Origin: Xanthostigma xanthostigma
Lineage: Eukaryota; Arthropoda; Insecta; Raphidioptera; Raphidiidae
Assembly (NCBI GenBank): GCA_963575645.1
Contig: OY754467.1
Span: 34,531,108-34,595,107, forward strand
Direction: 5' to 3'
Length of the DNA stretch: 64,000 nucleotides
In this document: positions 32,201 to 43,399 of the stretch, piece after piece
How positions within the stretch are numbered: position 1 is the stretch's first letter
How the letters are laid out: the number at the start of each line of letters is the position of its first letter
Position numbers and translations under genes: made by a program
The notes under the pieces: model-generated
The model's input: the letters and a program-made list of their open reading frames with translations, nothing else
The model's database searches: none
What the model was told of the DNA's origin: nothing

Positions 32201-33500
32201 ACGTCGAGAAAAAACATTATCTAATTATAAAGAAATCAGATATTTATATATTTTCCGAGCGTAGCTTTTACAAACACAAGAATGCACCGATAAAAAATCT
32301 GAACTGCAGTTTATTTTAGACTGTTTCAAATTTCTTAAGTTTGTAACTTTATATGAAACAAAATAAAATTTATTGACCACGAAAAGGAAAGCAAAACTTT
32401 TTATTAAAATATACGAGGTTTTAAATGTGTTGGAACAAAATAAAAATATTTAGTAAAGCAGACGGGAATATAGGAATGCATTTAGAACATGTTCAAAAGT
32501 CTGAACGACACCTTATTTACTTATTCAGAATCTCTACACAGTTGTTCCGTTTTTTACTGGGGGCACTTATTGTCGAGAGCAAGGGAGACAGATAGATAGA
32601 AAACCCAACCCTATCGTCAGGTAACAAGATGTCGGATTTATCCTTACACATGGCATAGTCGACTCGTATCATGATTTATCAATGCCTCAAAAATTTTGTT
32701 TTAAAGTGGAACTTTTTTGCGTACGGATTCATGCGTAATGAAACTCTATACCCCCACTTCTCTCCGCCATTGAACTAGAATGGGACACCGGGATTTTACG
32801 TCTAGCCCTGTGTTTCAGAACGTGAAGCCCACGCCCCACAGGAGGGCAATTTGATTATTAAGGGGGGCAATTTGATTTTTAAGAGAGGCAATTCGAAAAT
32901 GGACTCGACACGAGTTTAACCCTTTCGCTCCGGGCCATTTAAATGCAATGCTAGATTTCGGTGCCATATTTGTCGAAAAAAGCAAATTCTTAAATATTTG
33001 CGGTAAATAATTATTAGGTATAATTTCGCTTGACGAGACCAAAATATCAACTGGGTGTTTGGCGTCTTCAAGTAAACTTCCCTGCGGCAGATGGCATGCT
33101 CCGCGGGGAACCTTGGACGTTTTAAAATCTCGCTAAACAACGCAGATCTTACTAAATTAAAATAACAAATTAATATAGAAAAATCTTTATTAAAATTATT
33201 TGGAATTTGAATTTCAGTTTGTCATTATATGTTTTGAAAATTTACTTGCTGTGTTTCGTTAACAATTTCCTAGTGATTTCTTCCTAAAACCTAATAATAA
33301 TTTATGTTTCTTAAGTGAACAGTTCAGTTTTTTAATATTAAAAATTATGTATGTTACATAGAGTGGCTATAGAAAGGCTAAAGTGGGGCATGGCACAAAA
33401 AAGGTTGGGAAATACTGGTCTAGCCGGTGTTGGAAGCATCAAACACTAAGTTTATCAATTCGCCTGTGTATAGTAAAAACAAATGTAAAACAATCGGTTT
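32201..33500. other. No gene recognised
   Basis: Only chance open frames; no supported feature. Confidence 0.4.
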
Positions 33501-33504
33501 ATAA

Positions 33505-33565
33505 ATGAATATAGCGTCTACTTCGTACTCAGAAGGTTACTGGTTCAATTTCGGTCAAAACCAGT
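33505..33565 (+). ncRNA. tRNA-like SINE fragment
   Basis: Contains a B-box-like GGTTCAATTTC and, like the element at 21.6 kb, is followed by a T-rich run and ATTCCACTTGATATT. It is probably the same SINE family in decayed form. Confidence 0.35.
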
Positions 33566-33599
33566 ATTTTTTTTTATTTATACTTTTTCATATTCCACT

Positions 33600-34654
33600 T
33601 GATATTTATTTAATCAACAACAAAAAACGAGGCTATAAAATTCGACGCGTATATCTCTGCTAGTTGTGAACCTATTTGAAAATTTTTGACGCCATTTTGT
33701 TCAAAATATTATCGGATTGGAGCCATATAGTTTTTTTATTAAAATCGGTTCTGTCGTTTTTTATTGACTTATTTTATCTCCGGCATTTATGGTCCGATTT
33801 TGATTAGAATAAGTTATGTGGATTTATGTTCTTGATTTGACCCGTTTTAAAAATAGTGTCGAGAGAGCAAGGGAAAATGACGAAGAATAGATGTGGTAAA
33901 TGTAAGTAGCATATTATACTCTTAACGAAATCGACAGTGTTATTAAGTTGGTGCCAACGTAAACAAATCGATACCAATATAAAGTTAGTTACTATAACAA
34001 AATGTTTCGAGTAGTTGTATTAAGTTTGGTGCAGTAATGCCATCTTGACGAACAGTTTAGGTTGGTACTAGTACGTAGGTAGATATGTAATGTAGGTACA
34101 TACGTGATACAGTGAGGTTTGGAGGCTTTACACAAGCGCCTGATCAGGCCATTTCGACTCCAGACACGTCTAACTGACGGCTCTGAAATCTGTACACAGA
34201 CTTCAGCTACAATACGTTCTCCTCGTATACCTATAATCGTATTGATGCTGTTTTCTGAAATATTACCGATTGGTCAAAGCGCTGCCATAGTCCAAACTAA
34301 ACTTCCGGTATTACGAAATACGGGTGTTTCAAGACTAAAACAATACTAGTAAAAAAAACTTTTTACTATAAATACATTTTTTTTTTATATTCAGGTTCAA
34401 AATTACTTATAAAAGATCAGTCTGTGATGGTTTATTGGCCACAGCCCACTCTTTTATAATTATGAACCTAGCTAACTTAAAGGAGGGGCTTCGTAAGACC
34501 AGTTTATGGCCCAATTTATTTTTGAGTAAATTTTTTTTTTAATATCTATTAACAATAATAAGTCGATTTTACCCTAAACGGACCACCCTCCAGCCTCTAT
34601 AGTATCCCTAAAGGCGGGGTATTTTTTGGTGCGCGGTGTATCTTAGAGTTTTTG
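33600..34654. other. No gene recognised
   Basis: No supported feature. A 76-codon open frame (34119-34349) has no family resemblance. Confidence 0.4.
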
Positions 34655-34915
34655 GGGTCGCTGATTCCGAATCTGAGATCCGTTGACCTCTAGCACGTCA
34701 GGTTCAAGGTCATTTGAAGGTCGAATTGAGAAAAATTCATAGAGAAATACAGAAAATAAGATGTACAGGGTTTTTGCGAAAGCTGATTCCGAGTCTGAGA
34801 TCCTTTGCCTCTATCATGTCAGGTTCAAGGTCGAATTGAGAAAGAGTTGATAAATAAATACAGAAAATCAGATGTATAAATGTTTGCGGTCGCTGATTCC
34901 GAATCTGAGGTCTGT
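34655..34915. repeat. Tandem repeat, 110-122-bp units
   Basis: GCTGATTCCGAATCTGAG recurs at 34660, 34782 and 34892, with AGGTTCAAGGTC and TACAGAAAAT in register between. Confidence 0.75.
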
Positions 34916-35329
34916 TGTATGTATAAGATAATGGGAAGGTAGCAAAGAGGTCTGTGAGTAGCGTGAATAATGGGGAGGAGCGAACGTTAAATAAATTAAT
35001 TATAGTATTTTATTAGTTGAATTTTTCTATTCTTTATTAAATTATAATAGACTATATATTAGAAAAAATATTTAACTCAAAATCGTCTCTTCTTTGTTAA
35101 ATGGGTAGTTCCAGGCATATATAGCTCCATGAACCATTTTCTTTATCGTAGTTGTTTACCATCTTTCCTTAGAACGTATCGTAACATGCCTATATTCCGG
35201 CATAATGTCCGATTTCATCACGAGATCTGTAGCCATTCATCAAATCTGACAACAGTCACAGTACGAATATTCGTTCGTTCCTGAATGCGAGTGCATATAG
35301 CATTTAATATATAGAGCACCGTATGTTCG

Positions 35330-35448
35330 GATAGCTTCAGCGTTTTATGATAAAAAATTCCAGCCAATTGGCCACGGGACCATTCCAGCTTCAAAAATGT
35401 TGACATTTGATTTCTGATATCGTGTGAGGTGACGCGGGTAATGGCTAG
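35330..35448 (+). mobile_element. Helitron-like 3' end attached to R1
   Basis: Ends CGCGGGTAATGGCTAG then T, as at 5256 on the other strand, and shares TTCCAGCCAATTGGCC upstream with the 5.4-kb and 48.3-kb copies. Confidence 0.4.
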
Positions 35449-35977
35449 TATTCAATGTGATATTTGCTATTCGTTGCCATGGTTACCTACATAATATGTT
35501 CCACGTCATGTAAATATTAATCAAAGCATGCCAAACTAGTTTATTTCTGACAGATCCATAAAACAAAAGAGCGGCTGATTTTTTTTATTTTCAAAATATT
35601 TCCGAAACTATAAAGCTTAGGAATAAAATTTCTTGAAAAAATAAATAGAATAATAAGCTGTTATGAAAAGTATACCATTATTATATAAAACACCGTTATG
35701 ACATATAGTATCTCTTCTTCGCAAGCGCCGATTTTCCCTAAAAACATATTTGCATACCAAACATCCTCCCAAAATTTGGTTTCAATCCGTTTATCCGTTT
35801 GACCTGTATCGTGTCCACAGACTAACAGACAAACATACTAACAGACGTACAGAGTTTTTTCAAAAAAATGTTTTTTGGATTCGGGGGACCTTAAAACGGA
35901 AAAATATTGTAAAATTTTTGAAAAGTTATTTTTGACCTAAACTAGTACCATTCCCCATTTGTGGACTGGAATGGTAA
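35449..35977 (+). repeat. R1, near full-length reference copy
   Basis: Uninterrupted 529-bp copy, from ATTCAATGTGATATTTGC to the terminal hairpin ACCATTCCCC...GGAATGGTAAAA. Confidence 0.75.
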
Positions 35978-36500
35978 AAGGGTGTAGTTTAGATTTTTAG
36001 AACTGAGTTCAACACAACAGCGAGAGTGGAGTAGCGGAACAAGCTCGTTCCTCGGACATGTCCGCTCAACAAAGGAAATGTTCCATGTCCGTTCCATCTT
36101 TGGAACTACCAAGCCTACCGACATCGTGCAAAAAATGTAGTTATTTATGATATTTTAATATTACGTATTCAAGTATTGTGTTGAATAATAATTCGTTGGT
36201 TTAAAATCCTGTCTATTATTTTCTTTTTGTCGAGGGTTTTCATTGATCTGGTCTGAGCACTTCTTGAGATCAGAGTGGCCTTGAACGTGGCTAGAATATT
36301 CTAACGCTATCGGGCGTCTGCACTATGTGTTTACTTCTATGTAGACATGGATAGCTGGATTCAGCTACATTTCCAGAAACTGCAATATTTTACGCTAATT
36401 TAAACTTAAACTTAAGGGAGAAAAAAACTAAAGTGTAATTCAAACCTCTGGACCTGAATTGTATATCTTTTTGAAATACAAAATATTAAGGTACAAATCT
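35978..36500. other. No gene recognised
   Basis: No supported feature. Confidence 0.4.
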
Positions 36501-36582
36501 TTATTTACCGTCTGAATATAACTCTTCAAATAAATAAAATTATCGACCAATTTTTTTAGACTAAATATTGACAAAAAAAGAC

Positions 36583-37073
36583 GGGTTGCACTCCGGGAGT
36601 GCCGGCGGAAGTGAAAACCTAGATGTACTTAAACTAAATTTCGCTAGTAGCAATATAAGTTACATGCAGTGTAAAAAATTATAAGCTATAAGCTTTGACA
36701 AAACATTAAGAGATGTCGCTATGCATCCAGGTTTCGTAAAACTACACATTTATAAAATTACATGCAGCCAGTCACTGGATGTAATTTTTTAAATTTGTAG
36801 TTTTACGAAACCTGAGTACATGGCGACTTCTCTTAAGGTTTTGTTAAAGCTTATATAGCTTATAATTTTTTGCACTGCATGTAACTTATATTGCTACTGA
36901 CATCTAGCGAATTTTAGTATATGTACTGCCGAAGCAAGTACGGTAGACCGTCTCAACAACTCGTCAGGGTCACGTGACCCTGACGCCTGACGCGTCAGAT
37001 CTGACGCGAATTTAACATTTTTTACCCATTACAAAAAAAGTGTACAACGCCGCTAAAGAAGTTTTCACTTCAA
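36583..37073. mobile_element. Insertion with subterminal inverted repeats and internal foldback
   Basis: The flanks (about 36500-36580 and 37075-37145) match a contiguous copy at 42430-42560, so this 490-bp stretch is inserted. It starts near GGGTTGCACTCCGGGAGTGC, carries inverted GAAGTGAAAAC segments near both ends and contains the foldback 36636-36917. Confidence 0.5.
36636..36917. repeat. Foldback with arms of about 130 bp
   Basis: Left and right arms are near-complementary (for example GCAATATAAGTTACATGCAG and its counterpart), centred near 36776. Confidence 0.8.
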
Positions 37074-37210
37074 AATAATAAAATTATAATTCAATACATG
37101 GCGTTTCGGTCCGGATTTGGACCTTCTTCAGAAATAATCTAAAAAATGTAAAAATTAATTAGTTTATATTAGTATATTTCTTTTACTAGCACAGGATGTT
37201 TAATTAGTAT

Positions 37211-37555
37211 TAAGTATAATTAGTAAAGTTAACATAATAAAATTCAAATAAATATCCGCACAAGAAAAATAGTATACATCATAAAAATGCGTGAGTTATA
37301 CTACGTAATACACAATCAGAATGTACTGCACTTTTACCGGCTTTGTGTGAATCCATGACTGCGGTCAACACTTGACTCGATATTTCAACCCTACCCACAT
37401 AGTATTTCTTTGTTTTGGCATATCTCAAATAAGTTCCAAGCACAATGCAATGTTTATATTTGATATTTAATTACACTGACTTAAATTAGGTACCTACACG
37501 CGTTAGAATAGTATGTCAATTGAAATTACCGCCAGGACCGAAGGAGTTGAACAAA
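37211..37555 (+). repeat. Family R2, copy 2
   Basis: Matches 15641-16028, without the 640-bp insertion seen there. Confidence 0.65.
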
Positions 37556-38264
37556 AGTGTGGCTTATTAGTTAAGTATATTATGCATCTCTTTTAAAAAA
37601 TAATGTAGGCTGACATTTTCTAAGGGTAAAATTAAATATCACGTCATGTGATATTTACCCCATTCGAAATGTTTCAGCATGCGTAAGCTAAATATAGTGA
37701 CGTAAGACTGGTAAATGAAGATCAATGCTAGAGGCAATTATCTTATTTTACTTTCAAAGGTTGCTATTGTAAAACAAATGAACGAGTAGATACAGCTATA
37801 TAAACACTTCCTCTCTCTCTCTCTCTTCAACACACAACTGAAACTGTAAAGTGTCTGTTTCACAGACATATTGTCACAATATAGATGAGAAAGTTTAGCT
37901 ACAACGCGGAAAATACTAATTTTTGGGAAAAAAACAAACAAGGAACCCGACTGCATGAAAAGGAAATTAATAACTAAAAAGAAGAACACAAGTGGGAATA
38001 CCTCAATACGCAACAAGATTTACTTGTTTTTTTCTTCGGTTTTTGAATAGATTCCCGCCTGCTGCATGTTGAGGATTTCCGACTTGCGTTCTTATTCTTA
38101 GGGAATTAATTTCATTTTTGTGCAACGGGTTTCTTGTTTTTTATAAACAATCAATTTTTATTTATTTATTTTTTTTTGGTTATTTTTTTATTCTAGGAAA
38201 ATTACCTCTAAAATAGTTTTAGTATCAAGGTTGAAAACAGATAATAATTATTGTCTATGACTCA
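37556..38264. other. No gene; one short hairpin
   Basis: AAATATCAC and GTGATATTT pair at about 37636-37661. A CT microsatellite lies near 37810. Confidence 0.4.
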
Positions 38265-38347
38265 GGGAAGCTTAGAACGTATAAATATTGTAAAATTTGA
38301 AATTATTTTGACCTAATAAGTACCAGTTCGTGGGGTTAGAATGGTAA
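38265..38347 (+). repeat. R1 fragment (hairpin end)
   Basis: Contains TATTGTAAAATTT, GACCTAATAAGTACCA and GGTTAGAATGGTAAAA, as in R1. Confidence 0.5.
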
Positions 38348-39530
38348 AAAAAGTTTAAGCAATTAACAAAAATAATTTACAATTTAAATTACCGATCTTA
38401 AAAGTATTTGTCTATGGGTTGTTCACAGAATCACAGGAAATAGAAATTTATCTTTAATGAGATTAACAAAGCAATTTCCGATAGAAAATTGGAGAGGGAA
38501 GTTTTAGTTGATTATAAAACTGGTCACTTCTCCAGTTTATTTTTTTTATGGCTGCTTCATAACTTTTCTATGAATAGCAAATCTTTTTCATTAAAATAAA
38601 CAAAAATATTGAATGTTTGATAGCAGCAATGAGCAAATTTTTTAACTTAAAATCTATCTTTCTCTCATATATAAATGTTTGTTCATAATTCTAAAATAAA
38701 ATAAATGTTAATCGTATGAATGAATTTTTACGTCTTAAGATATTATAATAAAATAGCAATAAAATTTTCTTAAACTATCAAGAAAATTTCACACTGTGTA
38801 GAGCTGCTAACGTATTAATAAAATAAGTGAGTACGTACTACATATCTCACCAAAAAGGAAAATGGAAAAGGGAAAACTGCAAAGTCAAGTGAGTTTCGGC
38901 GATGTGTCTGGTAGATTGTGTTGGAGCGTATGTGAGGGGTGAACTATAGGTATAAAAAAAGTTATCAGTGGCGTTGCATCTAAAAAAAACAATAAAATAT
39001 TATTATGAGTGCATGATCTATGATCTATCATCTTTGAAGGCCTGTAATTCTTAATGTATCACATTTACAGAAAAAAAACAAGATGATTTTTTGTAGGGAA
39101 CTAATTTTCCTACAAAACTGTTGTATTCAACGTTTTTAGGCGCGACCCAAGCTTTAGCTGGAAGCGCTTTGTTTGTGAATCTGTGAGTCAAGCTTTTTGT
39201 ATCCAATACGCCTTAATTTATAATTGTTTTCCATGGGGTGGAAATCGAGGGTTGGGGGTGATCTGGCACATCTGCCTCTAAGACCGAACCTCTGTACTCG
39301 GGGAAGTCTTAACCGGGCTAAAAAAGGTAGTCGAAAATCATTTGCAAGCGAGAGGGCGGTATGGGAGTGGTTTTAGGCCAATTTAAAGAGCTTGCCGAAG
39401 AAAAAAAATATGAAAAGAAGTTGGATCCTGCAGGTCATTCCTGGAACTTCACGTTAAAAAGTATATAAAAAATAGCAAGAAGTTTATGTTTTAGCTCTTC
39501 AATCTCAAAAAAAATCACTTTCTTAGGAAT
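38348..39530. other. No gene; short repeat match
   Basis: 39035-39100 matches one arm of the inverted repeat at 8985-9150. No gene is supported. Confidence 0.4.
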
Positions 39531-39770
39531 TTATCGTTTACGATATCTCGTGAATAACTGAACCGATTTTGATGCGATTTGCGGCAATCGACGCAGTTTT
39601 TTAACCTAAAAAAGTAATTTATTACAAAAAAACCGATACGATAAGAATTTTACGAGTAATTTTTAAAAAACTCTTTCTTACAAATTTTCTGTTCACGATA
39701 TCTCTTGAGCAAATAAATTGATTTTGATGTGGTATGCGACAATCGACGCAGTTTTTTGAGGAGAAGAGGT
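39531..39770. repeat. Two diverged direct repeats
   Basis: ACGATATCTCGTGAATAA, GATTTTGATGCGATTTGCG and CAATCGACGCAGTTTTTT recur in order at 39540-39605 and 39698-39763. Confidence 0.55.
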
Positions 39771-40670
39771 GATTAGATTTTGGAATTAATCGGTTTAGTA
39801 GTTGAGAAAACATTCTAAAACACAAATTACTAAAATATTTTGAAACTTGTATTTTTGAGATTTCTCAAAATCTATTAGGCAGAATCATTCAACATTTTCA
39901 GAAAATCTTAGTTCAGCAAAAAATCAGATGCAACCCGCGTTTCAATCGGACACTCCGTTCAAAAGTAATAAGAGGTTTACATACCCACACACCAAAATCA
40001 TCGCCAAAATAGTCAGAATAGCTTCCTAGGACCTCAAAACGTCGAGATCTGACGAAAACTCGATTTTAAAAAATCGGGGTGAAAACAGTAACTTCCCGAT
40101 TTTTTTGATAAAAATCATTGATTTTTTAATAGCGGGAAGTTAAAAATGGTGGTACCCTCACAATAGTGTCCAGCGACCTTGAAAACGGAAGGAGGGGATC
40201 TCTAGATTGGCGCTCTGGCAAAAAAAAAGCAAAAACCCTAAAAAATACCGACTCCTGACCTCGACTAGTATTTGGAAAGGGCTTCGGTGTAACGGAGCGA
40301 CACTGCAATACCCGCATGCATGTAACATGTTGTATATAAAGAAGAACGAAGGTCATCAAAATGATAGATCGTCTGGAAAAACTTTGAAACTGTATTATAA
40401 CCTCATCTGTCTATGGAAAGAAAAATGATCTTGTTAAGAATGGACATTTAAAACCGTCCTGAAAGATCTGCCAGCAGAATTATTGTGACGCCTTTGATCT
40501 ATGGGTTCTGCTCTATGCTTCGTTACTCAATTACGTTTTGTAGTAGGCCGAAGACGGAACGAACAGGAACGTTTCTTTTATTGAACGGGCCTGGTTCCGG
40601 GAAACATGTTCACTGAATGATCTCGTATCATTGGCACCTTTGCGATGAAGGAAACAAATCGTAATATTTA
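39771..40670. other. No gene recognised
   Basis: No supported feature. Confidence 0.4.
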
Positions 40671-40673
40671 TAA

Positions 40674-40905
40674 TCTATATACTAATATATAAAGCTGAAG
40701 AGTTTGTTTGTTTGTTTGAACGCGCTAATCTCAGGTACTACTGGTTCAAATTGAAAAAAAAAAATTTATTGGATAACCCATTTATCGAGGAAGGCTATAG
40801 GCTATATAGTATATAATATCACGCTACGACCATTAGGAGCGGAGCACTAATGAAAAATGTTGCAAAATGTATCTCAAAAAATAAGCTTCTATTTAGGTGA
40901 AATGC
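40674..40905 (+). mobile_element. Helitron 5' end fragment
   Basis: Starts at TCTATATACTAATATATAAA preceded by A, the classic 5' end of insect non-autonomous Helitrons (TCTATACTAATATTATAAAG), followed by TTTGTTTGTTTGAACGCGC. The same body occurs at 60514-60836, where the 3' end survives. Confidence 0.6.
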
Positions 40906-40947
40906 ACTAACTAAATATACTCATATTAGCGTTGTGAGTAAACAACC

Positions 40948-41020
40948 CCGGCTGGCTCAATCGGTAGAGCATGCGACTGTCAATATCAGAGTCGTGGGTC
41001 GAGCCCCACGTTGGGCGAAT
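40948..41020 (+). ncRNA. tRNA-Lys-like pseudogene or SINE head
   Basis: The body closely follows tRNA-Lys (GGCTCAATCGGTAGAGCATG for the D arm, GTCGTGGGTCGAGCCCCACG for the T arm). The anticodon position reads GTC instead of CTT, the anticodon stem has two mismatches and one T is missing from the T loop. A T-rich run follows. It is probably not a working tRNA. Confidence 0.55.
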
Positions 41021-41129
41021 ATATTTTTATTTTTTTTTTTATTTTCTACATTGCGTTCTTCTAATAAGGCTTACATTTTTTATTAATAAAAAAAATTATT
41101 AGTTAAAAAAAGTATAAACTAGATGGACC

Positions 41130-41690
41130 TGTTCAAAACTTTTTTGAAGGTGACTTAACACAGTCTTCTAAGATCAATTTATGGCATAGGCTGTCGCCAA
41201 AAATTTTTTTGCCACAGGCTGTCGCCCAAAATTTTTTTGTCAACACAAAACTTTTTAACACGTGCTTTTGGGTTAGTTTTCAAATATTCATGTGTTTTGG
41301 TACAGGCTCGCGGCGCAACTAACCGTTATTTATTTACACAAAACATTTTTGCATTTGATTTTGGAATAGTTTTAAAAGCTTGGTGTGTTTTGATGAACGC
41401 CTGCCAAATTACCATAACAGGTGTACGCGAAACATTTTTGAATGTGTTTTTTGAATAGTTTTCCAAAATCGATGTGTTTTAAATCTGCTGTCGTTAAGAA
41501 CACTACTCGGCTCTTCGAGCCTCGTAACAATAATTTAAGTACAAAATTCAGGCCTGCGGCCTTCATAATTGTAGTTTTTCTGAAACAAAACATGTTTGCA
41601 TGTATTTTTGGCGTAACTTTAAAAAGTTTGTGTGCTTTAATATACTCCTGCACAATTGCAATAACTGCTTTTTTTAACAATTTTCGCTTC
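41130..41690. repeat. Degenerate leader beside satellite
   Basis: Diverged direct repeats of AAAACATTTTTGCAT.TGATTTTGG-type sequence (about 41240, 41340, 41420 and 41590) with G+C-rich hairpin words CTCGGCTCTTCGAGCC and AGGCCTGCGGCCTT. Confidence 0.35.
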
Positions 41691-41696
41691 CCCCCT

Positions 41697-42300
41697 TCTC
41701 GTTTCACTGCGAAAAAATTAGCATACCCCTTTATCGTTCACCCGGTAACACAATTCGCATACCCCTATATCGTTCAACCCGGAATTGTTTTTTTTAAAAC
41801 TCCCCCTTTAACCCTTCCCGTTTCACTGCGAAACAATTCGCATACCCCTTTATCCTTCACCCCGGTTTTACAATTCGCATACCCCTTTATTTTTCACTCC
41901 GGTATTACAATTCGCATACCCTTTTATCTTTCACCCCGGTATTACAAATCACATACCTCTTTTCCGTTCACTCTAGTATTGCAATTCGCATACCCCTTTT
42001 TCGTTCACCCCGGAATTGTTTTTTAAAAACTTCCCCTTTAATCCTTCACGTTTCACTGCGAAGCAATTCGCATACCCCTTTATCCTACACCCTGGTATTA
42101 CAACTCGCATACCCTTTTATCCCTTGCCCCGGTATTACAATTCGCATACCCCTTTACTTTTCACCCCGTTATTACAATTTGCATACCCCTTTATCGTTCA
42201 CCCCGGTATTACAATTCGCATACCCCTTTATCGTTCACCCCGGAATTGTTTTTTTTAAAAACTCCCCTTTAACACTTCCCGTTTCACTGCGAAACAATTC
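41697..42300. repeat. Higher-order satellite of 37-bp units
   Basis: The unit AATTCGCATACCCCTTTATC...GTATTAC (37 bp) runs in blocks of five, with the last unit in each block extended to about 82 bp by GGAATTG, a T run and GTTTCACTGCGAA. Full higher-order repeats are about 230 bp (41834-42063, 42064-42294), after a shorter block. Long open frames here simply read through the repeat. Confidence 0.9.
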
Positions 42301-42339
42301 GATGCATGTCAAAGTAACATTATTCAATCATTGTTTAGA

Positions 42340-42560
42340 TTTATAAGAAAATCAACACACTAATTTTTATACAGTATATTTAAGCAATAACCGATCATTA
42401 CATTATTTACAATTTTAAATCTTAGATTAACGTCTGAACTCTTCAAAGAAATAAAATAATCGACCAATTTTTTCAGACTGTATATTGACAAAAAATTATA
42501 AAATTATATTTCAATAGATGACGTTTAGGTCCGGATTTGGATCTTCTTCAGAAATAATCT
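42340..42560 (+). repeat. Dispersed repeat, uninterrupted copy
   Basis: ATCGACCAATTTTTTCAGAC and GGTCCGGATTTGGATCTTCT match 36540-36580 and 37100-37140, on either side of the insertion there. Confidence 0.6.
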
Positions 42561-43073
42561 ACTTATTTTCTAATTGAATAAAGATTGATTTTTTATATAT
42601 TATTGAAAAATTTTATTTATTTACAGTTTCATTTATGTATATATTTACTGGCATTTAAATAATAATTCTAAAATAAATGTATGTAAGTGAATACACTTGT
42701 CACAATCGATTCGAGCTAGGTGTGATTTCTCTTCCGGTGGTTGTTGCATTCATGGTGACTGAAATTTTCACTGCTATTTGCGGCTGCTCCTTAACCTTTT
42801 TCTTGATCCAGAAACCCATGTTTGGAATCAAAGAAACCTGGAACAATAAAACAAAAGCAAGCAGACATATCCTTCTAATTTTATTAAATGTTTTTACTTT
42901 TAACTTTTTAAGCGTGCTTTAATTTGTAAAAATTTTTAAATTAAAATTCTATGACAATTTTCCACACCACCTATTGAGGTATTGTCGGGGCGCGTTACTC
43001 CTTTTTTTTACATGGTAGAGTTCCCCAGGAGGCCTATACAACCATGAGAGTTAAAAAGCGATTTTTAACTCAC
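42561..43073. other. No gene recognised
   Basis: May include the 3' flank of the Helitron, but no CTRR end with hairpin could be fixed. Confidence 0.3.
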
Positions 43074-43134
43074 CTATTACGTGCTTCCGAGAACAGCTGA
43101 CGAACGTCGAGGACTCTATGCGCATGCTGTGAAC
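43074..43134 (-). other. Possible 61-nt exon downstream of Helitron ORF
   Basis: On the minus strand TTTTTTACAG precedes 43134 and GTGAGT follows 43074, both consensus splice sites. It lies about 260 bp past the Helitron stop on the same strand. It could be a spliced 3' extension of the Helitron transcript or chance. No coding similarity. Confidence 0.2.
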
Positions 43135-43393
43135 CTGTAAAAAACAAAAATAAATTATTTTTTTGGTACTATTATTTTGTATTATACTTCATCACGTTTT
43201 TTTAATGCACGTTACAATTATTGTAGTTTGCAACGTGCCATATGCATCCTGTCGCTACTACACATTTCGATAAATCGACTATGGAGCAAACAGGGCATAT
43301 GTTTTTTTTTTAATTTTTCACTATCACGTATTTTTAATGACGATACCTCACTGATCACCGTAGCGACTGCGAGGCATAGGGGACGCATGATTC

Positions 43394-43399
43394 TTTATT
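43394..43399 (-). terminator. AATAAA polyadenylation signal overlapping Helitron stop
   Basis: On the minus strand the stop codon region reads TTAATAAAG, so AATAAA shares bases with the TAA. Confidence 0.5.

Noticed and set aside
41442..42258. Long open frames of 194 and 80 codons
   Set aside because: They read through the 37-bp satellite; the repeated FAYPFI-type peptide is a by-product of the repeat phase.
41697..42300. Regular repeats resembling a CRISPR array
   Set aside because: Units are contiguous without unique spacers, and the setting is a eukaryotic genome with transposons and introns.
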